Part shown: positions 36,321-48,970 of the stretch, piece by piece
How the letters are laid out: every line of letters starts with the position of its first letter
Position numbering within the stretch: the first letter of the stretch is position 1
Assembly: GCF_050003625.1 (NCBI RefSeq)
Contig: NC_134401.1
Span: forward strand, 95,210,852-95,274,851
Direction of reading: 5' to 3'
Origin: Haematobia irritans
Lineage: Eukaryota; Arthropoda; Insecta; Diptera; Muscidae
DNA: 64,000 nt
Program-made: the position numbers and the translations under genes
The notes under the pieces: generated by a model
Told to the model about the DNA's origin: nothing
What the model saw: the letters and a program-made list of their open reading frames with translations, nothing else
The model's database searches: none

Positions 36321-38534
36321 ATATAAAAATTTCAATTTTTTTAGGTTTTGGGTGGATTTTTCATTTTTTTGAGGGTGGTCACGAATTATCGTCCTTTTCG
36401 CTCTAGTACGCATATTTAAGGAGATATGGCCAAACGAAGCTTTTCATATAAAAATTTCGATTTTTTTAGGTTTTGGGTGGATTTTTGAATTTTTTGAGGG
36501 TGGTCACGAATTATCTTATCGTCCTTTTCGCTGTAGGACGCATATTTAAGGAGATATGGCCAAAAGAAGTTTTTCATATAAAAATTTCAATTTTTTTAGG
36601 TTTTGGGTGGATTTTTGAATTTTTTGAGGGTGTTCACGAATTATCGTCCTTTTCGCTGTAGGACGCATATTTAAGGAGATATGACCAAAAGAAGTTTTTC
36701 ATATAAAAATTTCAATTTTTTTAGGTTTTGGGTGGATTTTTCATTTTTTTGAGGGTGGTCACGAATTATCGTCCTTTTCGCTCTAGGACGCTTAGTTTAG
36801 GAGATATGGCGAAAAGAAGTTTTTCATATAAAAATTTCAATTATTTTAGGATTTGGGTGGATTTTTCAATTTTTTGATGGTGGTCACGAATTATCGTCCT
36901 TTTCGCTCTAGGACGCATATTTAAGGAGATATGGCCAAAAGAAGTTTTTCATATAAAAATTTCATTTTTTTTTAGGTTTTGGGTGGATTTTTGAATTTTT
37001 TGAGGGTGGTCACGAATTATCGTCCTTTTCGCTCTAGGACGCTTAGTTTAGGAGATATGGCCAAAAGAAGTTTTTCATATAAAAAGTTAAATTCTTTTAG
37101 GTTTTGGGTGGATTTTTGAATTTTTTGAGGGTGGTCACGAATTATCGTCTTTTTCGCTCTAGGATGCTTAGTTTAGGAGATATGGCCAAAATAAGTTTTT
37201 CATATAAAAATTTCAATTTTTTTAGGATTTGGGTGGATTTTTCAATTTTTTGATGGTGGTCACGAATTATCGTCCTTTTCGCTCTAGGACGCATATTTAA
37301 AGAGATATGGCCAAAAGAAGTTTTTCATATAAAAATTTCAATTTTTTAGGTTTTGGGTGGATTTTTGAATTTTTTGAGGGTGGTCACGAATTATCGTCCT
37401 TTTCGCTCTAGGACACTTAGTTTAGGAGATATGGCCAAAAGAAGTTTTTCATATAAAAATTTCAATTTTTTTAGGTTTTGGGTGGATTTTTGAATTTTTT
37501 GAGGGTGGTCACGAATTATCGTCCTTTTCGCTCTAGGACGCTTAGTTTAGGAGATAATGCCAAAAGAAGTTTTTCATATAAAAATTTCAATTTTTTTAGG
37601 TTATGGGTGGATTTGTCAATTTTTTGAGGGTGGTCACGAATTATCGTCCTTTTCGCTCTAGGACGCATATTTAAGGAGATATGGCCAAAAGAAGTTTTTC
37701 ATATAAAAATTTCAATTTTTTAGGTTTTGGGTGGATTTTTCAATTTTTTGAGGGTGGTCACGAATTATCGTCTTTTTCGCTCTAGGACGCTTAGTTTAGG
37801 AGATATGGCCAAAATAAGTTTTTCATATAAAAATTTCAATTTTTTTAGGATTTGGGTGGATTTTTCAATTTTTTGATGGTGGTCACGAATTATCGTCCTT
37901 TTCGCTCTAGGACGCATATTTAAAGAGATATGGCCAAAAGAAGTTTTTCATATAAAAATTTAAATTTTTTTAGGTTATGGGTGGATTTTTCAATTTTTTG
38001 AGGGTGGTCACGAATTATCGTCCTTTTCGCTCTAGGACGCATATTTAAGGAGATATGGCCAAAAGAAGTTTTTCATATAAAAATTTCAATTTTTTTGGGA
38101 TTTGGGTGGATTTTTCAATTTTTTGATTGTGGTCACAAATTATCGTCCTTTTCGCTCTAGGACGCATATTTAAGGAGATATGGCCAAAAGAAGTTTTTCA
38201 AATAAAAATTTAAATTTTTTTAGGTTTTGGGTGGATTTTTGAATTTTTTGAGGGTGGTCACGAATTATCGTCCTTTTCGCTGTAGGACGCATATTTAAGG
38301 AGATATGGCCAAAAGAAGTTTTTCATATAAAAATTTCAATTTTTTTGGGATTTGGGTGGATTTTTCAATTTTTTGATTGTGGTCACAAATTATCGTCCTT
38401 TTCGCTCTAGGACGCATATTTAAGGAGATATGGCCAAAAGAAGTTTTTCAAATAAAAATTTAAATTTTTTTAGGTTTTGGGTGGATTTTTGAATTTTTTG
38501 AGGGTGGTCACGAATTATCGTCCTTTTCGCTGTA
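36281..38534 (+). repeat. Higher-order block F, unit 3 (2254 bp, 18 monomers)
   Basis: Repeats unit 2, including the duplicated monomer pair at its end (ttttttggga at 38091 and 38341). Differences from unit 2 are few: ggatgctt near 37163, two one- or two-T shortenings of the poly-T run near 37348 and 37719, and tttgtcaatt near 37612. Identity between units is visibly far higher than between neighbouring monomers, the defining property of a higher-order repeat. Confidence 0.95.
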
Positions 38535-40170
38535 GGACGCATATTTAAGGAGATATGGCCAAAAGAAGTTTTTCATATAAAAATTTCAATTTTTTTAGGT
38601 TTTGGGTGGATTTTTCATTTTTTTGAGGGTGGTCACGAATTATCGTCCTTTTCGCTCTAGTACGCATATTTAAGGAGATATGGCCAAACGAAGCTTTTCA
38701 TATAAAAATTTCGATTTTTTTAGGTTTTGGGTGGATTTTTGAATTTTTTGAGGGTGGTCACGAATTATCTTATCGTCCTTTTCGCTGTAGGACGCATATT
38801 TAAGGAGATATGGCCAAAAGAAGTTTTTCATATAAAAATTTCAATTTTTTTAGGTTTTGGGTGGATTTTTGAATTTTTTGAGGGTGTTCACGAATTATCG
38901 TCCTTTTCGCTGTAGGACGCATATTTAAGGAGATATGACCAAAAGAAGTTTTTCATATAAAAATTTCAATTTTTTTAGGTTTTGGGTGGATTTTTCATTT
39001 TTTTGAGGGTGGTCACGAATTATCGTCCTTTTCGCTCTAGGACGCTTAGTTTAGGAGATATGGCGAAAAGAAGTTTTTCATATAAAAATTTCAATTATTT
39101 TAGGATTTGGGTGGATTTTTCAATTTTTTGATGGTGGTCACGAATTATCGTCCTTTTCGCTCTAGGACGCATATTTAAGGAGATATGGCCAAAAGAAGTT
39201 TTTCATATAAAAATTTCATTTTTTTTTAGGTTTTGGGTGGATTTTTGAATTTTTTGAGGGTGGTCACGAATTATCGTCCTTTTCGCTCTAGGACGCTTAG
39301 TTTAGGAGATATGGCCAAAAGAAGTTTTTCATATAAAAAGTTAAATTCTTTTAGGTTTTGGGTGGATTTTTGAATTTTTTGAGGGTGGTCACGAATTATC
39401 GTCTTTTTCGCTCTAGGACGCTTAGTTTAGGAGATATGGCCAAAATAAGTTTTTCATATAAAAATTTCAATTTTTTTAGGATTTGGGTGGATTTTTCAAT
39501 TTTTTGATGGTGGTCACGAATTATCGTCCTTTTCGCTCTAGGACGCATATTTAAAGAGATATGGCCAAAAGAAGTTTTTCATATAAAAATTTCAATTTTT
39601 TTAGGTTTTGGGTGGATTTTTGAATTTTTTGATGGTGGTCACGAATTATCGTCCTTTTCGCTCTAGGACACTTAGTTTAGGAGATATGGCCAAAAGAAGT
39701 TTTTCATATAAAAATTTCAATTTTTTTAGGTTTTGGGTGGATTTTTGAATTTTTTGAGGGTGGTCACGAATTATCGTCCTTTTCGCTCTAGGACGCTTAG
39801 TTTAGGAGATAATGCCAAAAGAAGTTTTTCATATAAAAATTTCAATTTTTTTAGGTTATGGGTGGATTTTTCAATTTTTTGAGGGTGGTCACGAATTATC
39901 GTCCTTTTCGCTCTAGGACGCATATTTAAGGAGATATGGCCAAAAGAAGTTTTTCATATAAAAATTTCAATTTTTTTAGGTTTTGGGTGGATTTTTCAAT
40001 TTTTTGAGGGTGGTCACGAATTATCGTCTTTTTCGCTCTAGGACGCTTAGTTTAGGAGATATGGCCAAAATAAGTTTTTCATATAAAAATTTCAATTTTT
40101 TTAGGATTTGGGTGGATTTTTCAATTTTTTGATGGTGGTCACGAATTATCGTCCTTTTCGCTCTAGGACG
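38535..40170 (+). repeat. Higher-order block F, unit 4 (truncated, about 1.64 kb)
   Basis: Follows unit 3 at +2254 (tctagtacgc at 38656, 5-bp insertion at 38766). It runs collinearly until the type A monomer after the aaaataag/gatgg pair, where aaagag is replaced by aaggag near 40173. After this point the marker monomers continue in a shuffled order, so the regular repeat stops here. Confidence 0.93.
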
Positions 40171-42649
40171 CATATTTAAGGAGATATGGCCAAAAGAAGT
40201 TTTTCATATAAAAATTTCAATTTTTTTGGGATTTGGGTGGATTTTTCAATTTTTTGATTGTGGTCACAAATTATCGTCCTTTTCGCTCTAGGACGCATAT
40301 TTAAGGAGATATGGCCAAAAGAAGTTTTTCATATAAAAATTTCAATTTTTTTAGGATTTGGGTGGATTTTTCAATTTTTTGATTGTGGTCACAAATTATC
40401 GTCCTTTTCGCTCTAGGACGCATATTTAAGGAGATATGGCCAAAAGAAGTTTTTCAAATAAAAATTTAAATTTTTTTAGGTTTTGGGTGGATTTTTGAAT
40501 TTTTTGAGGGTGGTCACGAATTATCGTCCTTTTCGCTCTAGGACGCTTAGTTTAGGAGATAATGCCAAAAGAAGTTTTTCATATAAAAATTTCAATTTTT
40601 TTAGGTTTTGGGTGGATTTTTGAATTTTTTGAGGGTGGTCACGAATTATCGTCCTTTTCGCTCTAGGACACTTAGTTTAGGAGATATGGCCAAAAGAAGT
40701 TTTTCATATAAAAATTTCAATTTTTTTAGGTTTTGGGTGGATTTTTGAATTTTTTGAGGGTGGTCACGAATTATCGTCTTTTTCGCTCTAGGACGCTTAG
40801 TTTAGGAGATAATGCCAAAAGAAGTTTTTCATATAAAAATTTCAATTTTTTTAGGTTATGGGTGGATTTTTCAATTTTTTGAGGGTGGTCACGAATTATC
40901 GTCCTTTTCGCTCTAGGACGCATATTTAAAGAGATATGGCCAAAAGAAGTTTTTCATATAAAAATTTAAATTTTTTTAGGTTATGGGTGGATTTTTCAAT
41001 TTTTTGAGGGTGGTCACGAATTATCGTCCTTTTCGCTCTAGGACGCATATTTAAGGAGATATGGCCAAAAGAAGTTTTTCATATAAAAATTTCAATTTTT
41101 TTGGGATTTGGGTGGATTTTTCAATTTTTTGATTGTGGTCACAAATTATCGTCCTTTTCGCTCTAGGACGCATATTTAAGGAGATATGGCCAAAAGAAGT
41201 TTTTCAAATAAAAATTTAAATTTTTTTAGGTTTTGGGTGGATTTTTGAATTTTTTGAGGGTGGTCACGAATTATCGTCCTTTTCGCTGTAGGACGCATAT
41301 TTAAGGAGATATGGCCAAAAGAAGTTTTTCATATAAAAATTTCAATTTTTTTAGGTTTTGGGTGGATTTTTCATTTTTTTGAGGGTGGTCACGAATTATC
41401 GTCCTTTTCGCTCTAGGACGCTTAGTTTAGGAGATATGGCCAAAATAAGTTTTTCATATAAAAATTTCAATTGTTTTAGGATTTGGATGGATTTTTCAAT
41501 TTTTTGATGGTGGTCACGAATTATCGTCCTTTTCGCTCTAGGACGCTTAGTTTAGGAGATATGGGCAAAAGAAATTTTTCATATAAAAATTTCAATTTTT
41601 TTGGGATTTGGGTGGATTTTTTAATTTTTTGATTGTGGTCACGAATTATCGTCCTTTTCGCTCTAGGACGCATATTTAAGGAGATATGGCCAAAAGAAGT
41701 TTTTTATATAAAAATTTAAATTTTTTTAGGTTTTGGGTGGATTTTTCAATTTTTTGAGGGTGGTCACGAATTATCGTCTTTTTCGCTCTAGGACGCTTAG
41801 TTTAGGAGATATGGCCAAAATAAGTTTTTCATATAAAAATTTCAATTTTTTTAGGATTTGGGTGGATTTTTCAATTTTTTGATGGTGGTCACGAATTATC
41901 GTCCTTTTCGCTCTAGGACGCATATTTGAAGAGATATGGCCAAAAGAAGTTTTTCATATAAAAATTTCAATTTTTTTAGGTTTTGGGTGGATTTTTGAAT
42001 TTTTTGAGGGTGGTCACGAATTATCGTCCTTTTCGCTCTAGGACGCTTAGTTTAGGAGATATGGCCAAAAGAAGTTTTTCATATAAAAATTTAATTTTTT
42101 TTAGGTTATGGGTGGATTTTTCAATTTTTTGAGGGTGGTCACGAATTATCGTCCTTTTCGCTCTAGGACGCATATTTAAAGAGATATGGCCAAAAGAAGT
42201 TTTTCATATAAAAATTTCAATTTTTTAGGTTTTGGGTGGATTTTTGAATTTTTTGAGGGTGGTCACGAATTATCGTCCTTTGCGCTCTAGGACGCATATT
42301 TAAGGAGATATGGCCAAAAGAAGTTTTTCATATAAAAATTTCAATTTTTTTAGGATTTGGATGGATTTTTCAATTTTTTGATGGTGGTCACGAATTATCG
42401 TCCTTTTCGCTCTAGGACGCTTAGTTTAGGAGATATGGCCAAAAGAAATTTTTCATATAAAAATTTCAATTTTTTTAGGATTTGGGTGGATTTTTCAATT
42501 TTTTGATGGTGGTCACGAATTATCGTCCTTTTCGCTCTAGGACGCATATTTAAAGAGATATGGCCAAAAGAAGTTTTTCATATAAAAATTTCATTTTTTT
42601 TAGGTTTTGGGTGGATTTTTGAATTTTTTGAGGGTGGTCACGAATTATC
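40171..42649 (+). repeat. Rearranged pieces of block F and mixed monomers
   Basis: Marker monomers of block F occur out of order: tttttcaaataaaa near 40453 and 41203, ggacacttag near 40667, and gagataatgcc near 40556 and 40806. The stretch 40911-41390 resembles 33651-34120. From 41400 onward an aaaataag/ggatttggatgg monomer followed by gaaatttttc resembles 43020-43260. Nothing but satellite is present. Confidence 0.82.
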
Positions 42650-44955
42650 GGCCTTTTCGCTCTAGGACGCATATTTAAGGAGATATGGCCAAAAGAAGTT
42701 TTTCATATAAAAATTTCAATTTTTTTGGGATTTGGGTGGATTTTTCAATTTTTTGATTGTGGTCACAAATTATCGTCCTTTTCGCTCTAGGACGCATATT
42801 TAAGGAGATATGGCCAAAAGAAGTTTTTCATATAAAAATTTAAATTTTTTTAGGTTTTGGGTGGATTTTTGAATTTTTTGAGGGTGGTCACGAATTATCG
42901 TCCTTTTCGCTGTAGGACGCATATTTAAGGAGATATGGCCAAAAGAAGTTTTTCATATAAAAATTTCAATTTTTTTAGGTTTTGGGTGGATTTTTCATTT
43001 TTTTGAGGGTGGTCACGAATTATCGTCCTTTTCGCTCTAGGACGCTTAGTTTAGGAGATATGGCCAAAATAAGTTTTTCATATAAAAATTTCAATTTTTT
43101 TAGGATTTGGATGGATTTTTCAATTTTTTGATGGTGGTCACGAATTATCGTCCTTTTCGCTCTAGGACGCTTAGTTTAGGAGATATGGCCAAAAGAAATT
43201 TTTCATATAAAAATTTCAATTTTTTTAGGATTTGGGTCGATTTTTCAATTTTTTGATGGTGGTCACGAATTATCGTCCTTTTCGCTCTAGGACGCATATT
43301 TAAGGAGATATGGCCAAAAGAAGTTTTTCATATAAAAATTTAAATTTTTTTAGGATTTGGGTGGATTTTTCAATTTTTTGATGGTGGTCACAAATTATCG
43401 TCCTTTTCGCTCTAGGACGCATATTTAAGGAGATATGGCCAAAAGAAGTTTTTCATATAAAAATTTCAATTTTTTTAGGTTTTGGGTGGATTTTTGAATT
43501 TTTTGAGGGTGGTCACGAATTATCGTCCTTTTCGCTCTAGGACGCTTAGTTTAGGAGATATGGCCAAAAGAAGTTTTTCATACGAATTATCGTCCTTTTC
43601 GCTCTAGGACGCTTAGTTTAGGAGATATGACCAAAAGAAGTTTTTCATATAAAAATATCAATTTTTTTAGGATTTGGGTGGATTTTTCCATTTTTTGAGG
43701 GTGGTCACGAATTATCGTCCTTTTCGCTCTAAGACGCATATTTAAGGAGATATGGCCAAAAGAAGTTTTTCATATAAAAATTTAAATTTTTTTAGGTTAT
43801 GGGTGGATTTTTCAATTTTTTGAGGGTGGTCACGAATTATCGTCCTTTTCGCTCTAGGACGCATATTTAAGGAGATATGGCCAAAAGAAGTTTTTCATAT
43901 AAAAATTTCAATTTTTTTGGGATTTGGGTGGATTTTTCAATTTTTTGATTGTGGTCACAAATTATCGTCCTTTTCGCTCTAGGACGCATATTTAAGGAGA
44001 TATGGCCAAAAGAAGTTTTTCATATAAAAATTTAAATTTTTTTAGGTTTTGGGTGGATTTTTGAATTTTTTGAGGGTGGTCACGAATTATCGTCCTTTTC
44101 GCTGTAGGACGCATATTTAAGGAGATATGGCCAAAAGAAGTTTTTCATATAAAAATTTCAATTTTTTTAGGTTTTGGGTGGATTTTTCATTTTTTTGAGG
44201 GTGGTCACGAATTATCGTCCTTTTCGCTCTAGGACGCTTAGTTTAGGAGATATGGCCAAAATAAGTTTTTCATATAAAAATTTAAATTTTTTTAGGATTT
44301 GGATGGATTTTTCAATTTTTTGATGGTGGTCACGAATTATCGTCCTTTTCGCTCTAGGACGCTTAGTTTAGGAGATATGGCCAAAAGAAATTTTTCATAT
44401 AAAAATTTCAATTTTTTTAGGATTTGGGTGGATTTTTCAATTTTTTGATGGTGGTCACGAATTATCGTCCTTTTCGCTCTAGGACGCATATTTAAGGAGA
44501 TATGGCCAAAAGAAGTTTTTCATATAAAAATTTAAATTTTTTTAGGATTTGGGTGGATTTTTCAATTTTTTGATGGTGGTCACAAATTATCGTCCTTTTC
44601 GCTCTAGGACGCATATTTAAGGAGATATGGCCAAAAGAAGTTTTTCATATAAAAATTTCAATTTTTTTAGGTTTTGGGTGGATTTTTGAATTTTTTGAGG
44701 GTGGTCACGAATTATCGTCCTTTTCGCTCTAGGACGCTTAGTTTAGGAGATATGGCCAAAATAAGTTTTTCATATAAAAATTTCAATTTTTTTAGGATTT
44801 GGGTGGATTTTTCAATTTTTTGATGGTGGTCACGAATTATCGTCCTTTTCGCTCTAGGACGCTTAGTTTAGGAGATATGACCAAAAGAAGTTTTTCATAT
44901 AAAAATATCAATTTTTTTAGGATTTGGGTGGATTTTTCAATTTTTTGAGGGTGGT
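42650..44955 (+). repeat. Ten-monomer tandem duplication (1250-bp period)
   Basis: Copies at 42650-43705 and 43845-44955. The first part is offset by 1192 bp (tttttcattttttt at 42991/44183). After the deletion junction at 43582 the offset is 1250 (ggagatatga at 43621/44871), exactly ten monomers. The 58-bp difference equals the sequence missing from the first copy. The private aaaaatatcaa monomer at 43650/44900 confirms collinearity. Confidence 0.9.
43561..43627 (+). repeat. Truncated monomer (58-bp deletion)
   Basis: The monomer reads tttttcata and then directly cgaattatcg, missing position 74 through position 6 of the next unit. The undeleted version is preserved at about 44761-44880 in the sister copy, so this is a deletion in one copy, after the ten-monomer duplication. 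Confidence 0.9.
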
Positions 44956-47900
44956 CACAAATTATCGTCCTTTTCGCTCTAGGACGCATATTTAAAGAGA
45001 TATGGCCAAAAGAAGTTTTTCATATAAAAATTTCATTTTTTTTAGGTTTTGGGTGGATTTTTGAATTTTTTGAGGGTGGTCACGAATTATCGTCCTTTGC
45101 GCTCTAGGACGCATATTTAAGGAGATATGGCCAAAAAAAGTTTTTCATATAAAAATTTAATTTTTTTTAGGTTATGGGTGGATTTTTCCATTTTTTGAGG
45201 GTGGTCACGAATTATCGTCCTTTTCGCTCTAGGACGCATATTTAAGGAGATATGGCCAAAAGAAGTTTTTCATATAAAAATTTCAATTTTTTTAGGATTT
45301 GGGTGGATTTTTCAATTTTTTGATGGTGGTCACAAATTATCGTCCTTTTCGCTCTAGGACGCATATTTAAGGAGATATGGCCAAAAGAAGTTTTTCATAT
45401 AAAAATTTCAATTTTTTTAGGTTTTGGGTGGATTTTTGAATTTCTTGAGGGTGGGCACGAATTATCGTCCTTTTCGCTGTAGGACGCATATTTAAGGAGA
45501 TATGGCCAAAAGAAGTTTTTCATATAAAAATGTCAATTTTTTTAGGTTTTGGGTGGATTTTTGAATTTTTTGAGGGTGGTCACGAATTATCGTCCTTTTC
45601 GCTCTAGGATATGGCCAAAAGAAGTTTTTCATATAAAAATTTTAATTTTTTTAGGTTATGGGTAGATTTTTAAATTTTTTGAGGGTGGTCACGAATTATC
45701 GTCCTTTTCGCTCTAGGAAGCTTAGTTTAGGAGATATGGCCAAAAGAAGTTTTTCATATAAAAATTTCAATTTTTTTAGGATTTGGGGGGATTTTTCAAT
45801 TTTTTGATGGTGGTCACGAATTATCGTCCTTTTCGCTCTAGGACGCATATTTAAAGAGATATGGCCAAAAGAAGTTTTTCATATAAAAATTTAAATTTTT
45901 TTAGGTTTTGGGTGGATTTTTCAATTTTTTGAGGGTGGTCACGAATTATCGTCCTTTTCGCTCTAGGACGCTTAGTTTAGGAGATATGGCCAAAATAAGT
46001 TTTTCATGTAAAAATTTCAATTTTTTTAGGTTTTGGGTGGATTTTTGAATTTTTTGAGGGTGGTCACGAATTATCGTCCTTTTCGCTCTAGGACGCATAT
46101 TTAAGGAGATATGGCCAAAATAAGTTTTTCATATAAAAATTTCAATTTTTTTAGGATTTGGGTGGATTTTTCAATTTTTTTATGGTAGTCACGAATTATC
46201 GTCCTTTTCGCTCTAGGACGCATATTTAAGGAGATATGGCCAAAAGAAGTTTTTCATATAAAAATTTCATTTTTTTTAGGTTTTGGGTGGATTTTTGAAT
46301 TTTTTGAGGGTGGTCACGAATTATCGTCCTTTTCGCTCTAGGACGCATATTTAAGGAGATATTGCCAAAAGAAGTTTTTCATATAAAAATTTCAATTTTT
46401 TTAGGAGTTGGTTGGTTTTTGCAATTTTTTGATGGTGGTCACAAATTATCGTCCTTTTCGCTCTAGGACGCATATTTAAAGAGATATGGCCAAAAGAAGA
46501 TTTTCATATAAAAATTTCAATTTTTTTAGGTTTTGGGTGGATTTTTGAATTTTTTGAGGGTGGTCACGAATTATCGTCCTTTTCGCTGTAGGACGCATAT
46601 TTAAGGAGATATGGCAAAAAGAAGTTTTTCATATAAAAGTGTCAATTTTTTTAGGTTTTGGGTGGATTTTTGAATTTTTTGAGGGTGGTCACGAATTATC
46701 GTCCTTTTCGCTCTAGGACGCATATTTAAGGAGATATGGCCAAAATAAGTTTTTCATATAAAAATTTCAATTTTTTTAGGATTTGGGTGGATTTTTCAAT
46801 TTGTTGATGGTGGTCACGAATTATCGTCCTTTTCGCGCTAGGACGCATATTTAAGGAGATATGGCCAAAAGAAGTTTTTCATATAAAAATTTCAATTTTT
46901 TTAGGTTTTGGGTGGATTTTTCAATTTTTTGAGGGTGGTCACGAATTATCGTTCTTTTCGCTCTAAGACGCATATTTAAATAGATATGGCCAAAAGAAGT
47001 TTTTCATATAAAAATTTAAATTTTTTTAGGTTTTGGGTGGATTTTTCAATTTTTTGAGGGTGGTCACGAATTATCGTCCTTTTCGCTCTAGGACGCATAT
47101 TTAAGGAGATATGGCCAAAATAAGTTTTTCATATAAAAATTTCATTTTTTTTAGGTTTTGGGTGGATTTTTGAATTTTTTGAGGGTGGTCACGAATTATC
47201 GTCCTTTTCGCTGTAGGACGCATAGTTAAGGAGATATGGCCAAAAGAAGGTTTTCATATAAAAATTTAAATTTTTTTAGGTTATGGGTGGATTTTTTAAT
47301 TTTTTGATGGTGGTCACAAATTATCGTCCTTTTCGCTCTAGGACGCATATTTAAGGAGATATGGCCAAAAGAAGTTTTTCATATAAAAATTTCATTTCAT
47401 TTTTAGGTTTTGGGTGGATTTTTCAATTTTTTGATGGTGGTCACGAATTATCGTCCTTTTCGCTCTAGGACGCATATTTAAGGAGATATGGCCAAAAGAA
47501 GTTCTTCATATAAAAATTTCATTTTTTTAGGTTTTGGGTGGATTTTTGAATTTTTTGAGGGTTGTCACGAATTATCGGCCTTTTCGCTCTAAGACGCATA
47601 TTTAAGGAGATATGGCCAAAAGAAGTTTTTCATATAAAAATTTCAATTTTTTTAGGTTTTGGGTGGATTTTTAAATTTTTTGAGGGTGGTCACGAATTAT
47701 CGTCCTTTTCGCTGTAGGACGCATAGTTAAGGAGATATGGCCAAAAGAAGGTTTTCATATAAAAATTTAAATTTTTTTAGGTTATGGGTGGATTTTTTAA
47801 TTTTTTGAGGGTGGTCACGAATTATCATCCTTTTCGCTCTAGGACGCATATTTAAGGAGATATGGCCAAAAGAAGTTTTTCATATAAAAATTTCAATTTT

Positions 47901-48464
47901 TTTAGGTTATGGGTGGATTTTTCAATTTTTTGAGGGTGGTCACGAATTATCGTCCTTTTCGCTCTAGGACGCATATTTAAGGAGATATGGCCAAAAGAAG
48001 TTTTTCATATAAAAATTTAAATTTTTTGAGGCTATGGGTGGATTTTTCAATTTTTTGAGGGTGGTCACGAATTATCGTCCTTTTCGCTCTAGGACGCATA
48101 TTTAAGGAGATATGGCCAAAAGAAGTTTTTCATATAAAAATTTAAATTTTTTTAGGTTATGGGTGGATTTTTCAATTTTTTGAGGGTGGTCACGAATTAT
48201 CGTCCTTTTCGCTCTAGGACGCATATTTAAGGAGATATGGCCAAAAGAAGTTTTTCATATAAAAATTTCATTTCATTTTTAGGTTTTGGGTGGATTTTTC
48301 AATTTTTTGATGGTGGTCACGAATTATCGTCCTTTTCGCTCTAGGACGCATATTTAAGGAGATATGGCCAAAATAAGTTTTTCATATAAAAATTTCAATT
48401 TTTTTAGGTTTTGGGTGGTTTTTTTCAATTTTTTGAGGGTGGTCACGAATTATCGTCCTTTTCG
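44956..48464 (+). repeat. Mixed satellite monomers
   Basis: Individually variant monomers with limited higher-order order. A 16-bp deletion at 45609 joins gctctagga to tatggcc. Two monomers with gcatagttaagg and gaaggttttcat lie 501 bp apart (47221 and 47722). A tttcatttcattttt variant lies near 47388 and 48268, and again near 49769. No other sequence class is seen. Confidence 0.82.
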
Positions 48465-48504
48465 CTCTAGGACGCATATTTAAAGAGATATATGCGTCCT
48501 AGAG
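48465..48504. repeat. Micro-inversion forming a 15-bp perfect hairpin
   Basis: The normal ctctaggacgcatat (48465-48479) is followed after ten bases by its exact reverse complement atatgcgtcctagag (48490-48504), which replaces the usual atatggccaaaagaag. After it the monomer resumes in register with tttttcatat. Arms 15 nt, loop 10 nt (ttaaagagat). This is the signature of a fold-back template switch rather than an ordinary point mutation. Confidence 0.95.
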
Positions 48505-48970
48505 TTTTTCATATAAAAATTTCAATTTTTTTAGGATTTGGGTGGATTTTTCAATTTTTTGATGGTGGTCACGAATTATCGTCCTTTTCGCTCTAGGACG
48601 CATATTTAAGGAGATATGGCCAAAAGAAGTTTTTCATATAAAAATTTCATTTTTTTTAGGTTTTGGGTGGATTTTTCAATTTTTTGATGGTGGTCACGAA
48701 TTATCGTCCTTTCCGCTCTAGGACGCATAGTTAAGGAGATATGGCCAAAATAAGTTTTTCATATAAAAATTTCAATTTTTTTAGGTTTTGGGTGGTTTTT
48801 TTCAATTTTTTGAGGGTGTTCACGAATTATCGTCCTTTTCGCTCTAGGACGCTTAGTTTAGGAGATATGGCCAAAATAAGTTTTTCATATAAAAATTTCA
48901 ATTTTTTTAGGATTTGGGTGGATTTTTCAATTTTTTGATGGTGGTCACGAATTATCGGCCTTTTCGCTCT

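Noticed and set aside
32212..38915. Four identical 62-codon frames spaced about 2 kb as a multicopy gene.
   Set aside because: They mark the same monomer pair in each higher-order unit. The frame exists because of the 5-bp insertion, which shifts register; no coding evidence beyond that.
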